Positions 1 to 10,258 are shown, counted from the first letter of the stretch. The stretch: 64,000 nt of DNA from Aradus depressus (GCA_963662175.1 OY759225.1:17099601-17163600), one strand, 5' to 3'. Translations and numbers: made by a program. Notes: generated from the sequence alone by a model not told the origin.

Positions 1-202
1 TTTTTACGAAATCCGATACCCATACCTTCTAAATGTATTCTATTTGACCTTAACACTCATTAGTGAAATATCAGCTCTTTAGGATAACGTTAAACCGTGG
101 CGAATTGACGACAAAGAAAAAAAAATGGGCGCTTCGCACCTCTTCGTGGGCCTACACCCCCTGGACCCTCGGTTGATATTCATTTACCGACTAACGTATG
201 AG

Positions 203-357
203 GAACATGGAACATGCTTTTGCAAAATTTCCGATTGAAAAATCATGTGTTTATAATAAATCATAACGTATTCCATATGACGTGACGATTTTTAGTGTCA
301 CTATTTCGTGGTGTTTTTTGAGGCTGTTGGTGAGAGCAAAATTATGTTCCATGTTTA
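203..357. mobile_element. Short inverted-repeat element (MITE-like)
   Basis: The two ends are inverted copies: left gaacatggaacatgcttttg, right caaaattatgttccatgttt. About 20 bp pair with few mismatches, enclosing about 115 bp of AT-rich sequence with no coding potential. The target duplication is not clear, so the superfamily is unassigned. Bases 1-202 hold nothing I recognise. Confidence 0.45.
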
Positions 358-370
358 AAAAATGATAGGT

Positions 371-702
371 TTTATGACTCATGCCCGGGCTTTAACTACG
401 AGGTCATATCGCCTACTACCAAAGCGCTCTTTCGTCACTCTGGTGGACATGAGCCGACTCTACTGTGGGAGTCCTAAATTTTGCCTACCCTAAATTTTTA
501 TTCACCTAGGGCAGGGGTCTTTAACGAGTACCGGACATCCTACAGGCTCGGGACCATCGCTTAACGTCCCATCCGAAGGACGGCGTGCTTAAGTTAATTT
601 TACCTCCCAGATAAAATAAACTGAAGGCCTCGGTCGGGTTACAAACCCATGATCTTGAGCTCAGAAGACAAGCACGCACACCACTGAGCTACCAGCGCCC
701 TC
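371..702 (-). mobile_element. SINE1, nearly complete copy
   Basis: Member of the dominant SINE of the window. In sense orientation the family begins gagggcgccggtagctcag and carries a pol III A-box-like word (tagctcagtgg) and a B-box (ggttcgaaacc), which marks a tRNA-derived head. A middle block follows, with ccttcggatgggacgttaag and gatggtcccgagcctg. Next come a paired tttagggtaggcaaaattta segment, a 3' part ending gcccgggcatgagtcataa, and finally a CCTAA-rich tail. This copy has all parts on the minus strand (tail at 371, head at 702), with a mutated B-box. No target duplication was found. Confidence 0.85.
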
Positions 703-710
703 ACAACGAA

Positions 711-1326
711 GGAAATATTGTTTTTGTTTTCTCAAAACCCTAATAACTGTCGATGTAATGAATGTATCGACATGAAATTTCATATTTAAAGTCAAAACCC
801 AATAAGGATATAACATATCAAATTTAAGCGATATCGGTTGAGAGAAAATGGGGGTTTGAGTTGTGTTGGGGAGGGGGCTCAACTCATAAACCCCAATAAC
901 TGCCGATGTAATGAATTTATCAACTCAAAATTTAGTATGAGAATTTAGGAACCCCTACTTTTTTTCTACTACTAATAAACATCATATTCTCTGGAAATTA
1001 TCTTATATTGAACTTGACGTTTTAGAACATGAAAGCAACATGGGGCCTGACATTTTTCGATATTTATAGTTACATTTATTAGTCAAATGTTAAATCCTTG
1101 GAGTATAATAACTAAAAGTAATAAAAAGAATAAAAGAGTTTCAATCTTACTTAGACACTGCATGGTGCATGAAAAGATGATAAGAGATGTGTGTTTTACG
1201 AGTACTTGGAGTCTGTTTTACAACTTTCTACAGACATTATACAAGACATCGCCACACCGAGTACACTTTAAAACAACTTTCAACAGTAATTTTTACTGTA
1301 ATGCAACAAAAGTGAAAAAGAAAAAA
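711..1326. other. Unassigned AT-rich stretch with dispersed family G fragments
   Basis: Bases about 735-970 carry two worn copies of a dispersed sequence (words such as taactgccgatgtaatgaat) that recurs through the window; I call it family G. The rest is AT-rich. The reading frame over 1087-1434 has no recognisable domain and overlaps a repeat, so I do not call a gene. Confidence 0.4.
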
Positions 1327-1329
1327 AGT

Positions 1330-1432
1330 AATATCGGTATTACAGGACATTGTTATACCAACCACTTTTGTACAGATCATTCTTTTTCTCTTTCTCTCTC
1401 AAATTCATTTTATACCGGTATTACTGGGCATT
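1330..1432. mobile_element. Fragment of the palindromic MITE family P
   Basis: Shares the words cattgttataccaac, cagatcattct and tattactgggcatta with fuller copies at 14140, 43188, 50300, 54047 and 59570. The full copies are inverted-repeat elements whose ends read taCAGGattttcttatacca beside TA, as in Tc1/mariner MITEs. Only one half survives here. A run of G follows at 1447-1459. Confidence 0.55.
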
Positions 1433-1494
1433 AGGGGAGTACCTAGGGGGGGGGGGGGGATATGGGGGATCAATCCCCACGAAATTTTAAAAGA

Positions 1495-1735
1495 CATGCC
1501 CGGGCTTCAACTACGAGGTCATATCGCCTACTACCAGAGCGCTCTTTCGTCACTCTGGCGGACATGAGCCCGACTCTACTCTACAAGGCCCCCTTGGGTT
1601 TTTTTTTCTGGAAGGTGAAAAAACCTTGAGCATGACATCTTTCGGATGATCCTATGCCTGTACAGGAACCCGTTAAGGACCCTAGCCTAGGTGAACAAAA
1701 CTAGGTAGACAAAATTTGGGACTTCCAAGTCCTGA
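1495..1735. mobile_element. SINE1 pieces in head-to-head arrangement
   Basis: Bases 1495-1585 match the SINE1 3' part on the minus strand. Bases 1586-1735 match the middle and 3' part on the plus strand, starting near aaggccc. Both tRNA heads are missing at the junction. The same minus-then-plus layout is seen at 1861-2550 and 33738-33895. Confidence 0.6.
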
Positions 1736-1860
1736 GTTACAATAATTAATTTTTCGAGACAAGAGACTATTTTCGCGTAAATGAAGGAAACGTCTAAACA
1801 ATTTGAATTTCAAAACAATATTTCAGGGCAGTTATCTTTATAAAAAGTTGATTGTTTATA

Positions 1861-2550
1861 GTGACTCATACCCGGGTTATTAATTGAGTGGTTGACGCGA
1901 AAAAGGTTCTAAGCGCCACTTTAGTCGAAAATGAGATTTCTGTGGAATCAGGTTCTATAGGTCTCTAGGGACTGTGTAGGGAAGTTTTTTTTTGCCGTTA
2001 CAGCAGCAGTTGGTAGTATTGAGCCCACGTCAGCGTTGAGCCTCATGGAAGAAGGTTCTAACAGCCACCAGTAGTTCTCAACATGGCAGAGGAAGGAAGT
2101 GTTATTTTGGCGTTTAGAACCTTTTTCGCGTCAACCACTCAATTATGAGGTCAAATCGCCTACCACCAGTGCGCTCTTTCATCGCTCTAGTGAACATGAG
2201 CACGAGAACCTAGTACAGGGGTCTTTTGCTTGACATAGTATAGACTCGCGATCATCGCTTTACGTCTTCTCCAAAAGATGGCGTGCGAAAAGATGTCCCA
2301 TTTCTCAGATAAAAACCCGACCGAGGTATAGATTTTTTATCTGGGAGGTGAAATAACCTTGAGCACGTGCTTCGGATGTGACGTTTAGTGATGGTCCCGA
2401 GCCTGTACGATGTCAGGTACTCATTGAAATACCTCTTATCCTAGGTGAATAAAAATTTAGGGTAGGCAAAATTTAGGACTCCCATAGAAGAGTCGGGCTC
2501 ATTTCCACAAGAGCGATGAAAGAGCGCTCTGGTAGTAGGCAATTTTACCT
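1861..2550. mobile_element. SINE1 head-to-head pair split by a MITE
   Basis: Minus-strand SINE1 sequence runs over 1861-1880 and resumes at 2146-2300, interrupted by the inverted-repeat element at 1881-2145. From 2312 to 2550 the sequence is SINE1 on the plus strand, beginning in the B-box/cccgaccgagg region, so the tRNA head is mostly lost at the junction. Sequence quality is that of an old copy. Confidence 0.65.
1881..2145. mobile_element. MITE inserted in SINE1
   Basis: Perfect inverted ends taattgagtggttgacgcg (left) and its complement (right) continue as aaaaaggttctaa. The element separates two parts of one SINE1 copy, which proves insertion. The target duplication is ambiguous because the flank and the end both read taatt. 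No coding sequence. Confidence 0.75.
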
Positions 2551-2581
2551 TTATATATGTATATTCATTAACCTATATATA

Positions 2582-2972
2582 CACGGAGAAAAATATATTC
2601 TTGTGGCAAGAAAAAATGTTCTTGCGGCAAAGAGATTTCTTCTTGCGGCAAAAAAGTTTCATTCTGTATTTTGTGTCGGTGATAGGGAATAATAGACACC
2701 AGTCGGTGATAGGGTATAGTAGACATCAGTCGGTGATAGGGTATAGTAGATATCAGTAGGTGATAGGGAATAGTAGCAACCAGTAGGAGATAGTATAGTA
2801 GACACCAGTCAGTGATAGGGTATAGTAGATACCACTTGGTGATTCGCTCGATGAGAATAGAGTTTTACCACACAAGCTATACAAAATATGAGGACTGTTT
2901 TTTAATGTAATTCTGTAAGAAGATAATATCAAGAAGATATCTTCTTGCAGCAAGAATATAGTTTTCACCGTG
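2582..2972. mobile_element. MITE with internal minisatellite
   Basis: Inverted ends cacggagaaaaatatattct and agaatatagttttcaccgtg flank about 350 bp. Words of the type ttcttgcggcaa recur near both ends. TA precedes the left end. The interior holds the 27-bp tandem array at 2675-2834. No transposase frame is visible; a Tc1/mariner-type MITE is the best guess. Confidence 0.6.
2675..2834. repeat. 27-bp minisatellite, six copies
   Basis: Unit near gtcggtgatagggtatagta+gacatca. Copies begin at 2675, 2702, 2729, 2756, 2783 and 2808; the fifth is 25 bp. The array lies wholly inside the MITE. Confidence 0.9.
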
Positions 2973-3261
2973 CATATATCCACTTCAACGACACAGATAG
3001 CAGAAATGTATTGGGACATACAGAACTGTATTAGTTAAAAAAACTTTCACTCACACAAACAGCTCTAATTACCTTAAACAAGTATGACACTAATTTGCTA
3101 AAAGCCTTCGAAATATGCTTTCAAACGATGTGTTATATGACCATATTGAACAAAGTTGGTTCCGCACACTAAACTTTCAAGAGGAATATGTCAAACAGTA
3201 ATGAGAGAGCCTAATATTACACTACATTAAAATTCTATTTCTCAAAAGCTTTTTTATAGTT

Positions 3262-3398
3262 TTAGATTTGCATCTGAATATCATGTATGAATATTCCAAT
3301 ATATAGCACATTGAAAAGACGGAAAAATGTTTTATTTCAATAATTATTAAATATTAATTTTAACATATTTCCCTAAATTTCTTACTTCACCAGGTGTG
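3262..3398. repeat. Dispersed repeat shared with 17838-17980
   Basis: Shares long words with 17838-17980, for example cattgaaaagacggaaaaat and ttttatttcaataattatta. On the minus strand it contains cctgatgaagtaag...gaaa, which has hammerhead-like spacing but only a weak possible stem II, so it may be a worn Penelope-like terminal repeat. Bases 2973-3261 are unassigned. Confidence 0.5.
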
Positions 3399-3401
3399 TA
3401 C

Positions 3402-3999
3402 CTTGACAACAATCCCATCTCTTTTTTTTTTTGTTTGGCTTCATGTACGGTGCATATTAGCCATGTCAATGTGTTATATATAATTATTTAAGACATCCAT
3501 GGCCCCGGGAGGGAGTTCTATCTACGAAATAAAACTCACTCCCGGACGGGATTCGAACCCGCAAACCATGGTGAGACCATGCGACCAAAGCCCTACGCTC
3601 TAGCCCGCACGGCCACCATGGCCCCCCATCTCTTTAAAAAACGAAGTTCGCTATCTCGGCCTCATACTAGACAAACGACTAACTTGGAATCCTCATACGA
3701 GACTGGAAAGACAAGAAATGAACAGACGTTATAAACTTTTACTAAGATTACTATACAAAAGAGCAAAATTAATTTTGAAAACAAAACGACTTATATACAA
3801 CGCAGTACTCAAACCTATGTGGACTTACGGACTTGAACTCTGGTGTTCTGACAAGGCTTTCAATCTCCAGCGCATCCAATCCTTTCAATCAAAAATCCTT
3901 CGTAAAATAGCCAATGCTCCTTATTACGTCTTCAACAAAACTCTTCACATTGACCGTAACGTACCTTTTGTCACCGAGGTCGCTAAGTTCCCACAATAA
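3402..3999 (+). pseudogene. Jockey-type reverse transcriptase C-terminal fragment
   Basis: With the SINE2 insertion left out, one frame reads LDNNPISLKNEVRYLGLILD and continues through LTWNPHTRL, YNAVLKPMWTYGLELW and NAPYYVFNKTLHIDRNVPFV to a stop at 3999. The YLG-x-x-LD, WTYG-x-x-x-W and N-x-x-LH-x-D words are typical of the segment just after the polymerase core in jockey-clade LINEs. Everything upstream is missing (5' truncation). The frame also ends earlier than the 22123 copy, which continues to an RRLKRTWQREL tail. Function is therefore lost; this is a retrotransposon remnant and not a host gene. Confidence 0.85.
3425..3624 (-). mobile_element. SINE2 copy
   Basis: Second SINE family: sense strand begins gagccatggtggccgtgcgg, has a B-box gggttcgaatcccg, then gggagtgagttttatttcg, a block with gccatggatgtcgtaa and a poly-A tail. 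The head looks like a class II (serine/leucine-type) tRNA, which is an inference. Here it is on the minus strand with poly-T at its left end. It interrupts the LINE reading frame and is flanked by an exact 11-bp target duplication, cccatctcttt (3414-3424 and 3625-3635). Confidence 0.92.
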
Positions 4000-4093
4000 T
4001 CCTCTAGACAAGTCCTCTCCTTTCTGTCATACTTCCCCAACGACGGCTTAAGCCTCAATGTCCTAGAGACCTCCTTAGCAGCAGCTGTGACAG

Positions 4094-5040
4094 TTAAGGT
4101 TCAATCGATGCCACAAAGTATCGATACTTTTACTCATGAGTAGTATCGAATAAAACTTACGATATTACTCAAATATCGAATAAAAAGTACCGATACCTAC
4201 TCGTATCGATGAGTCGAGCAGTTCGTTATAATTAATTTTTAAAAATCTATATAGATTTAAATAAAAATCGTATTTCATCGAGTACTTCGTTATAATTAGT
4301 TTTAAACCATGTATAATATATATACCTATATAATAATAATAAAATAACACAATACAATTTGAAAGATATAAATGACATATTGTAATGGACTTAAGAAACA
4401 AATAAAACAAATCGAATAAGATAAAATTATATTATTAAAAACATACTGAAAATAATAAAAAGTCTTATAAAATAAACATACAATTTATTTTTACTAAGGA
4501 TATAAAACTGCTGGAGACTATTTCACTTTTTTAAAACACTTTTTGCAAGTCGCTGAGATCGAATCGTTATTAGTGTAATAAATCCACATTTTCGCCGAAG
4601 GACGAGGCATTATAATTTCTAATTGACAAAATGAAATGTAAAAATAAAATAAAATGCTGAAATTGTTATCATGTTCACGGTTCTGTTCAAAATTAAACAA
4701 ACGTACAACTTCATAAACGATAAACCATTTAATGTAAATAAGGTAAGAAATAAGGACGCATCATTTGTACGTGGACCGTTATTTGAGTTCAGTACTTTAT
4801 TGCAACAACAAATAAAAGAAAATAGTAAGAAATTAAACGGTGAACGATTTTGATTAATTGAAACATTTATATAATTTTTTTTAATTGTTGAAATTTGAAA
4901 CGAGTATTTTGAATCGATACAAGTAATATATATTCAATACCTACTTGGTATTGAAAAAAAAGTATCGATACCAAAAGTACTTGGTATTGGCCAAAAGTAT
5001 CGATACTTTACTTGTATTTACTTGTATCGATAGATCCCTA
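4094..5040. mobile_element. hAT element inserted in the LINE 3' UTR
   Basis: 947 bp between two copies of gtgacag (4087-4093 and 5041-5047). Compared with other LINE copies this is an insertion with a 7-8 bp target duplication, as for hAT. The ends are imperfect inverted repeats: left ttaaggttcaatcgatgcca, right (complement) tagggatctatcgatacaag. Sub-terminal repeats of agtatcgatactttt occur at both ends. A BED-finger fragment on the minus strand supports hAT. Confidence 0.85.
4518..4610 (-). pseudogene. BED zinc-finger fragment of a hAT transposase
   Basis: The frame reads MPRPSAKMWIYYTNNDSISA and then TCKKCFKKVK and stop. A start rich in S/K, a tryptophan and an aromatic pair before C-x-x-C is the first half of a BED-type zinc finger, the DNA-binding domain at the N-terminus of hAT transposases. 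The His-x-His half, the dimerisation domain and the RNase-H catalytic domain are absent. Host-gene origin is unlikely because it lies inside a hAT element with terminal repeats. Confidence 0.65.
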
Positions 5041-5168
5041 GTGACAGTGACTAGTTACAAATGAGAGGAAATCAGTGACTAGGCAGTGTCACCACTGGGT
5101 GATTTCTTCCCTCTTGACATTTTGACATTGCCATTATCTCTCAATTAGCATATTCGCTAATCTGCTCG

Positions 5169-5570
5169 GTGGATACCGTCGTAACTGGCTGCTGATCGAT
5201 CGTAACTGTGGGCGAGCGCATTCATCTTCAAGCTACTGTTAATATTGTACTGAGGTTAGTCCGTGTTTGTATCTTATAATGGTCCGTTTCAGGTTATTTG
5301 TTTATCTCTGTGGTCCGTCTCAGGTAGTCTGTTTGTCTATGACTTTGGTCCCAGGTAAGGTATATCAATGTCTCATGTCTGGGTGTGTATGTATTAGTAT
5401 AATGTACACAGAGCCACAGAGATAAACAAATTACCTGAAACGGACCATTATAAGACAACAAACACGGACCAACCTCAGTACAACATTAACAGTGGCTTGA
5501 AGATGATGTCATCACATCGACAGCGCTCGCCCACAGTACTCGACCAGCAGCCAGTTACGACGGTATCCAC
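5169..5570. mobile_element. Foldback element with about 165-bp arms
   Basis: Left arm from gtggataccgtcgtaactgg and right arm ending in its complement at 5570. The arms share gcgagcgc/gcgctcgc, ttataatggtccgtttcagg and ggttatttgtttatctctgt, separated by about 75 bp. No coding sequence. The superfamily is unknown. It truncates the LINE 3' UTR. Confidence 0.8.
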
Positions 5571-6300
5571 TGAAAGGTAATACGTTCTCAGACACAAACA
5601 CATTTCATTTTTGGAATCAAGAGGTCCGGAATTCCGTTGAAAATTCCGCATCGAATTTTTTGACCAATTATACAACTTCCCCCATACTTCGTATAACTGG
5701 GGAAGTAAAAAAATTTAACACGGTCCTATAAAATATTCCTCTCGATGAAAAATTCATTTTCACTTCTTTCAAACCTTTAAAAAACAATTATCCAAAGCTT
5801 TTAATTTTAACGGAGAGATTATTAAAAACTCTGAGACTGTGGGATAACTTTTAAGCATCATGTTTAAATAATTTAGGTTAGCGATAACTTTTCAAAATGT
5901 TACCCCCCCTCATTTATAAATAAATTATAAATTTTATAGATTTTACCGTTCATTGATGTAGACAGGATTCAGTCAATAGAGTGCGACACTTTTTTTCAAC
6001 CATTTTATTTTCCCAGCTATACAAAATATAGGAGAAGTAATGAAATTGGATGGAAAGTTTACCAAAATTCTGGTTCAAAAAAAAAAAAAAAAAAAAAAAG
6101 GAACATTTTCTGTCTGTATGTGACAATGAACACGATAACTTCCAATAGAATGAATGTATCGTTTTATATGTGTAACAACGTCTAAGGACGACATCTAATG
6201 ATTTTCAGCCAAATCGACCAAAGGGAAGACAGGATTAGAGATATTGTATAAAAACGCTAATAAATTGATGTAAAGTATGTATCGCCACATGTTAATTGAC
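5571..6300. other. Family G remnants and hairpin words; no gene
   Basis: Bases 5600-5706 carry family G sequence ending in a hairpin: acttccccc (5675) pairs with ggggaagt (ending 5706) around atacttcgtat. Bases 6005-6250 carry further family G pieces around an A19 run (6079-6100). Otherwise AT-rich, nothing recognised. Confidence 0.45.
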
Positions 6301-6560
6301 TTTTTTTTTTACGGGTGCTCCGGCAAATCACCCCCTTAATATCGCCCGTTTATCGTCGTGGAGGGAGGAAGTACATATATAATATTCAGTTTTATTTACA
6401 ATAATTTGTGTTGCTGTGGGTGTCCGGGTGCGACAGCCTTTAGTCCCTTATGGGACAGACTGGCGCTCCCGGAGCCCCTTGAGTTGCGGCTGCCAGGCGG
6501 CGCCGAGAGAGCTACATCGCGGTCGCCGGGGGTAGAACTCGGGCCTGGCCCGTCAATAGC
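6301..6560 (-). mobile_element. SINE3 (GC-rich retroposon), older copy
   Basis: Matches the complete copy at 15842-16130: shared words gacagactggcgctcccgga, gttgcggctgccaggcggcg and ccgagagagct. Poly-T at the left end indicates minus-strand orientation. No pol III boxes are obvious. A 77-codon frame read across it on the plus strand is antisense to the element and not a gene. Confidence 0.7.
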
Positions 6561-6565
6561 ATGTA

Positions 6566-6692
6566 GGAGTGCTAAATTTTGGATGCCCTAAATTTTTTTT
6601 CACCTTGGATAGGGGTCTTTAACTAGTAACTGACGGCTTAACGTCCCATCCGAAGGATGGCGTGCTCACGGTTTTATCACCTTCCAGATTTA
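6566..6692 (-). mobile_element. SINE1 fragment
   Basis: Middle part of SINE1: taggggtctttaac, taacgtcccatccgaaggat and ggcgtgctc. Head and 3' end are missing. Confidence 0.75.
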
Positions 6693-7085
6693 AAGCTTAT
6701 GTGCTTTTTAACTATTAGACAATAAAGTTAGTATGAGGAGTATAGTATGAATGATTCAAATGTAGGGAGCAGATGTCAGATTCAGCTGGGTAGGGAGGAG
6801 GGTGACATATTGAGTTGGGTATGTACGACGGTGTGTGATTCAGAGCTACGGAGGAGGGTGCGATCACTCCTCCCCCTACCTTCCCTAATACTCCTCTGCC
6901 CCTAATCCTCCTCCTCCTAGTGGAGACCTCTGCCATTCTCCTCTGGGTGGACCGAGAAGTCTCCACTTACAACTACTTTCAGAAGACCTTGTGACTTCTG
7001 CTATTATTAATTTTCAGCACAAACGTTTTGGAAAAAGAACAACAACTTAACTAATAAATTCGTGCTGGGGAAGTCATACACTAAT
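6693..7085. other. Unassigned stretch
   Basis: Contains a purine/pyrimidine-biased part (6740-6960, many ggagga and cctcct words). At 7020-7075 there is a family G type end, with ttaactaataaattcgtgct before ggggaagt. No gene. Confidence 0.35.
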
Positions 7086-7097
7086 ATCTTCAGTTCT

Positions 7098-7755
7098 TTT
7101 TTTATTCTTATTTTATTTACAAATAGCTATTTACAACTGTATACAAATAAATACAACAAGCAAATGTGCTAATAAGGAGATAATGGCAATGTCAAAATGT
7201 CATGAGGGGAGAAATCACCAAGTGGTGACACTCCGTAGTCACTGATTTCCTCTCATTTGTAGCTAATCACTGTCACTGCTGCTGCTAAGGAGGTCTCTAG
7301 GCCATTGACGCTTAAGCCGCCGTCGTTGGGGAAGTATGGCAGAAGAGGTCACGGACTAGAAAATTATTGTGGGAGCTAAGAAGGGAAAATAATTTTTTAT
7401 ATTTGGATTTAGCGACTTCGGTGACGAAAGGTACGTTAAGGTCAGTGTGAAGAGTTTTGTTGGAGACGTAATAAGGAGCATTGGCTATTTTACGAAGGAT
7501 TTTGAATTGAAAGAATTGGAAGCCTTGGCAGAACCCCAGAGTTCAAGTCCGTAAGTCCACATAGGTTTGAGTACTGCGTCTTATATAAGTCGTTTTGTTT
7601 TCAAAGTTAGTTTCGATCTTTTGTATAGTAATCTTAGTAAAAGTTTATAACGTCTGTTCATTTCTTGTCTTTTCAGTCTCGTGTGAGGATTCCAAGTTAG
7701 TCGTTTGTCGAATATGAGGTCTAGAGAGCGGAAATCGTTTTTTAAAGGGATGGGA
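7098..7755 (-). mobile_element. 5'-truncated jockey-type LINE
   Basis: 658 bp inserted between exact copies of atcttcagttct (7086-7097 and 7756-7767), with a poly-T at the left end equal to the 3' poly-A tail of a minus-strand insertion. The minus strand encodes the same C-terminal segment as 3402-3999, with codons for TEVAKSKYKKLFSLLSSHNN extending beyond the stop of that copy. The 3' UTR words gacattttgacattgccatt and ctgctgctaag are also shared. Frameshifts are present. Confidence 0.88.
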
Positions 7756-7767
7756 ATCTTCAGTTCT

Positions 7768-8043
7768 ATTTAATAATTTAAGTATTCTCAATGGTAGTTC
7801 GGTATTTACATACTGGGGTCCACACGAACGTGACTGTCATTGAACTTACAATTAGTGCCATCATCAGGTGACGTAACTGAAACCTATACAGGCAGTAAAA
7901 ACTACGCTACCTTAATAAACGTGATCGTGGTGAATTCCTGAAAACACACGTCTATTATTTATAAAATTGATTTTTTATAGTATTTTCAGAAAAAAAAATA
8001 TTATTTTTGCATATTGTCAATTTAAGAGGGAACTTGGCCGAAA
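7768..8043. other. Possible worn Penelope-like terminal repeat
   Basis: The minus strand reads cctgatgatggcactaattg near 7858, the CTGATGA-plus-stem start of the hammerhead families described below, but no matching GAAA follows at the right distance. The remainder is AT-rich and unassigned. Confidence 0.25.
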
Positions 8044-8340
8044 TTGTTGAGTTTTATGTTTGTCTGTTTGTTGCTTATGTCAGTGGATACGATAACTCCC
8101 GATAGAAAGAATGTATCGTTTTTATGTGTATACAGAACCTCACAAGGGCGACAGATTTCAGCTAAATCGGCCAAAGGGAATGGGGGATTAGGGGGTGACT
8201 CTCAACATAAAAACTCCTATAACTGCCGTTGTTATGAATGTATCGAGACAAAATTTTATATGTAAATTCAAAACTTCATAAGGATAACACATAATAATTT
8301 TCCACAAAATCTGCCAAAGATAAGGCGGGATCAGAGAAGA
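8044..8340. repeat. Family G copy
   Basis: Contains gataactcccgatagaaaga, cagatttcagctaaatcggc and taactgccgttgttatgaat, words repeated at about 43500, 35290, 51810, 55330, 59200 and 60600. No coding function is apparent; a 73-codon frame here is simply a read through the repeat. Confidence 0.55.
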
Positions 8341-8361
8341 GGCTTAACTCAAAAACTCTAA

Positions 8362-8545
8362 ACCCGGCCAAGGTCATTAGGTTTTTCATCTTGGAGGTGA
8401 AAAAAACTTTGAAGATTCCGACTTCGGATGGGCCTTGAGGGATGGTCCCGAGCCTGTGTGATGTCAAATACTCATGTCCACCAGAGTGACGGAAGAGTGC
8501 TCTGGTAGTATGCGATATGAACTGATATTAGTCACAATAAATAAC
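8362..8545 (+). mobile_element. SINE1 fragment
   Basis: From the B-box region (aaacccggccaaggtcatta) to the 3' part (gagtgctctggtagtatgcg), with the paired tttaggg segment deleted. Confidence 0.7.
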
Positions 8546-8830
8546 TAACCTAACGTATGGAGTGTATCGACATAAAAACTCCAATATCGATTATTAACTC
8601 AATTATTATTAATGATTTATCCCGATTCTAGCCACGCTTTGAACCCATTATTTACGTCACAGAGGAGAGAAGACTTCTCGTAGATTGGGGTCGGTGTGAA
8701 GGCCGATGTCTTCCTGGAGGGGGTAGTCGTGGCACCAAGCCGTCTAGAGCTAGAAACGTAGTCTGTGAGGAGCTGTATGACACCTCAGGTCAAGGTGAGC
8801 TATTACTCGATAAATCGCATTCGCATATTG
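8546..8830. other. Unassigned stretch
   Basis: Bases 8640-8820 are more GC-rich than their surroundings and may be an old retroelement piece, but I cannot place them in a family. No gene called. Confidence 0.25.
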
Positions 8831-9013
8831 GTTGGGGCTTTAACTGCGAGATTATATCGCCTACTACCAAAGCGCTCATTCGTCGCTCGACAGATGAGCG
8901 CTCTGGTGGACATGAGCCTGATTCTATTGTGAGAGTCATGTTATAGGTTAGAAGGGATCTTTAACGAGTACCTCACATCAGACTATCTAACCAGCGATCT
9001 TGAGATCAGTAGA
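8831..9013 (-). mobile_element. SINE1 fragment
   Basis: Minus-strand 3' half of SINE1 with an internal duplication of the gagcgctc region (8870-8905), ending near a worn head (gatcttgagatcagtagac). The next element begins within a few bases of its end. Confidence 0.7.
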
Positions 9014-9018
9014 CAATA

Positions 9019-9991
9019 GGGTGGTCGTTAATAATGCAAGGTTCAAATTTTAACGCTCTCACCCGAAAATCTCGATCAACATGATAAAAAAATACTATTG
9101 GCATTATTCCGGGCCCATAATAAATTATTTAACCCATGACGGCAGAGGAATCAAATTTTCCGTGTATTTTAAATGGCGTTTAGTGATGTTTCGAGTTTTT
9201 GTTCTATAAGTATGAAACTGTCTATCGTAAATCTCTGAAAATTTGTACACTACTATTTTCAAAGTTGCTGAACACGAATATTTCATCAAAAATTATATTG
9301 GTCGTCAAAACTGTCAAAATTGGCTTCCGAATTTGCGAAAAATATTTTTCGATTTTTTTGAGGAATAAAAAATCTAATTCATATAATTTTTTTTTCTTGA
9401 ATTCTATTTTGCACCTCAAAATGTCGATTATATGCTGAATAATAAAATGTGAGTGAAAATTGAAAATTTGAAATTCAACCGCTTTTCGATGATTACGCGA
9501 TATTTTCATGAAGAACGCTCTCCATTCGAAAGTTACGCACATGTAGGGATGGGTATCGACAGACGAAACATCGATTAATGACATCGATTATTGGTTTCTA
9601 TTAGTTAATCGATACACTTAGAATGGTACAATTCTTTTTAACTACATATTCAAAAAACCTGAAATATATGTCAATTTCTATAACGAATTTCGACTAATTT
9701 AACTTGTCAAACTTAACTTTTGATGAAATATTCGTGTTCAGCAACTTCAAAAATAGTAGTGTACAAATTTTCAGAGATTTACGATAAACAGTTTCATAGT
9801 TATAGAACAAAAACCCGAAACATCACTAAACGCCATTTAAAATACACGGAAAATTTGATTCCTCTGCCCGCACGGGTTAAATAATTTATTATGGGCCCGG
9901 AATAATGCCAATCGTATTTTTTTTATCATGTTGATCGAGATTTTTGGGTAAGAGCGTTAAAATTTGAACCTTGCATTATTAACGACCATCC
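9019..9991. mobile_element. DNA transposon with about 285-bp terminal inverted repeats
   Basis: The left end gggtggtcgttaataatgca and the right end (complement gatggtcgttaataatgca) start inverted repeats. These continue through tttaaatggcgtttagtgat and aaatctctgaaaatttgtac to about 9300 and 9708. TA lies at both outer edges. The interior (9301-9707) holds a frame of about 120 codons on the minus strand without a known domain. A tagggatgggtatcgacag word at 9545 resembles a hAT end and may be a nested piece. Probably a non-autonomous element of the Tc1/mariner type, but the superfamily is inferred only from TA. Confidence 0.75.
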
Positions 9992-10258
9992 TAGTAGTTA
10001 AGTTAGAAACGGCCGATTAGAGGAAAAGCAAAAACTCAGTTGATTTATTTCTACTGGGGAAGTACATTTTCGATGATTCCTGACGACTTTTATAAGACTA
10101 CAAGGGCAAATAGACGTTATAAGGGTTTTGTTTTGTGGTTTTGACCTATACAAGCCCGTTTCGAATCAGTTTCTAAGAGGCATACTTCCGTGTCTGTCCG
10201 TGGTAATTGGTAAATCAGTGTTACCTCTAATTTATCATAAATCTAGCAACAATTTTCA
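9992..10258. other. Unassigned stretch
   Basis: Contains ctggggaagtacatt at 10055, the family G border word, and nothing else I recognise. Confidence 0.3.

Larger units (their letters stand above)
3399..5168 (+). mobile_element. Jockey-type LINE 3' end with two later insertions
   Basis: The C-terminal reverse transcriptase region and 3' UTR of a jockey-like LINE, 5' truncated. It is interrupted by SINE2 (3425-3624) and by a hAT element (4094-5040). The 3' UTR resumes at 5048 with tgactagttac and runs through gacattttgacattgccatt, matching the copies at 7098 and 15700. It is then cut by the foldback element at 5169. All three boundaries are supported by alignment to the other LINE copies in this window. 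Confidence 0.85.

Noticed and set aside
6358..6591. 77-codon frame rich in P, G and A
   Set aside because: Antisense reading of SINE3 plus a SINE1 fragment.
7830..7880. cctgatgatggcactaattg on the minus strand
   Set aside because: Starts like the hammerhead families but has no complementary stem strand or GAAA; kept only as a possible worn terminal repeat.
9222..9584. 120-codon frame on the minus strand
   Set aside because: Half of it lies in the terminal inverted repeat of a DNA transposon; composition is K/F/I-rich and no domain is visible.
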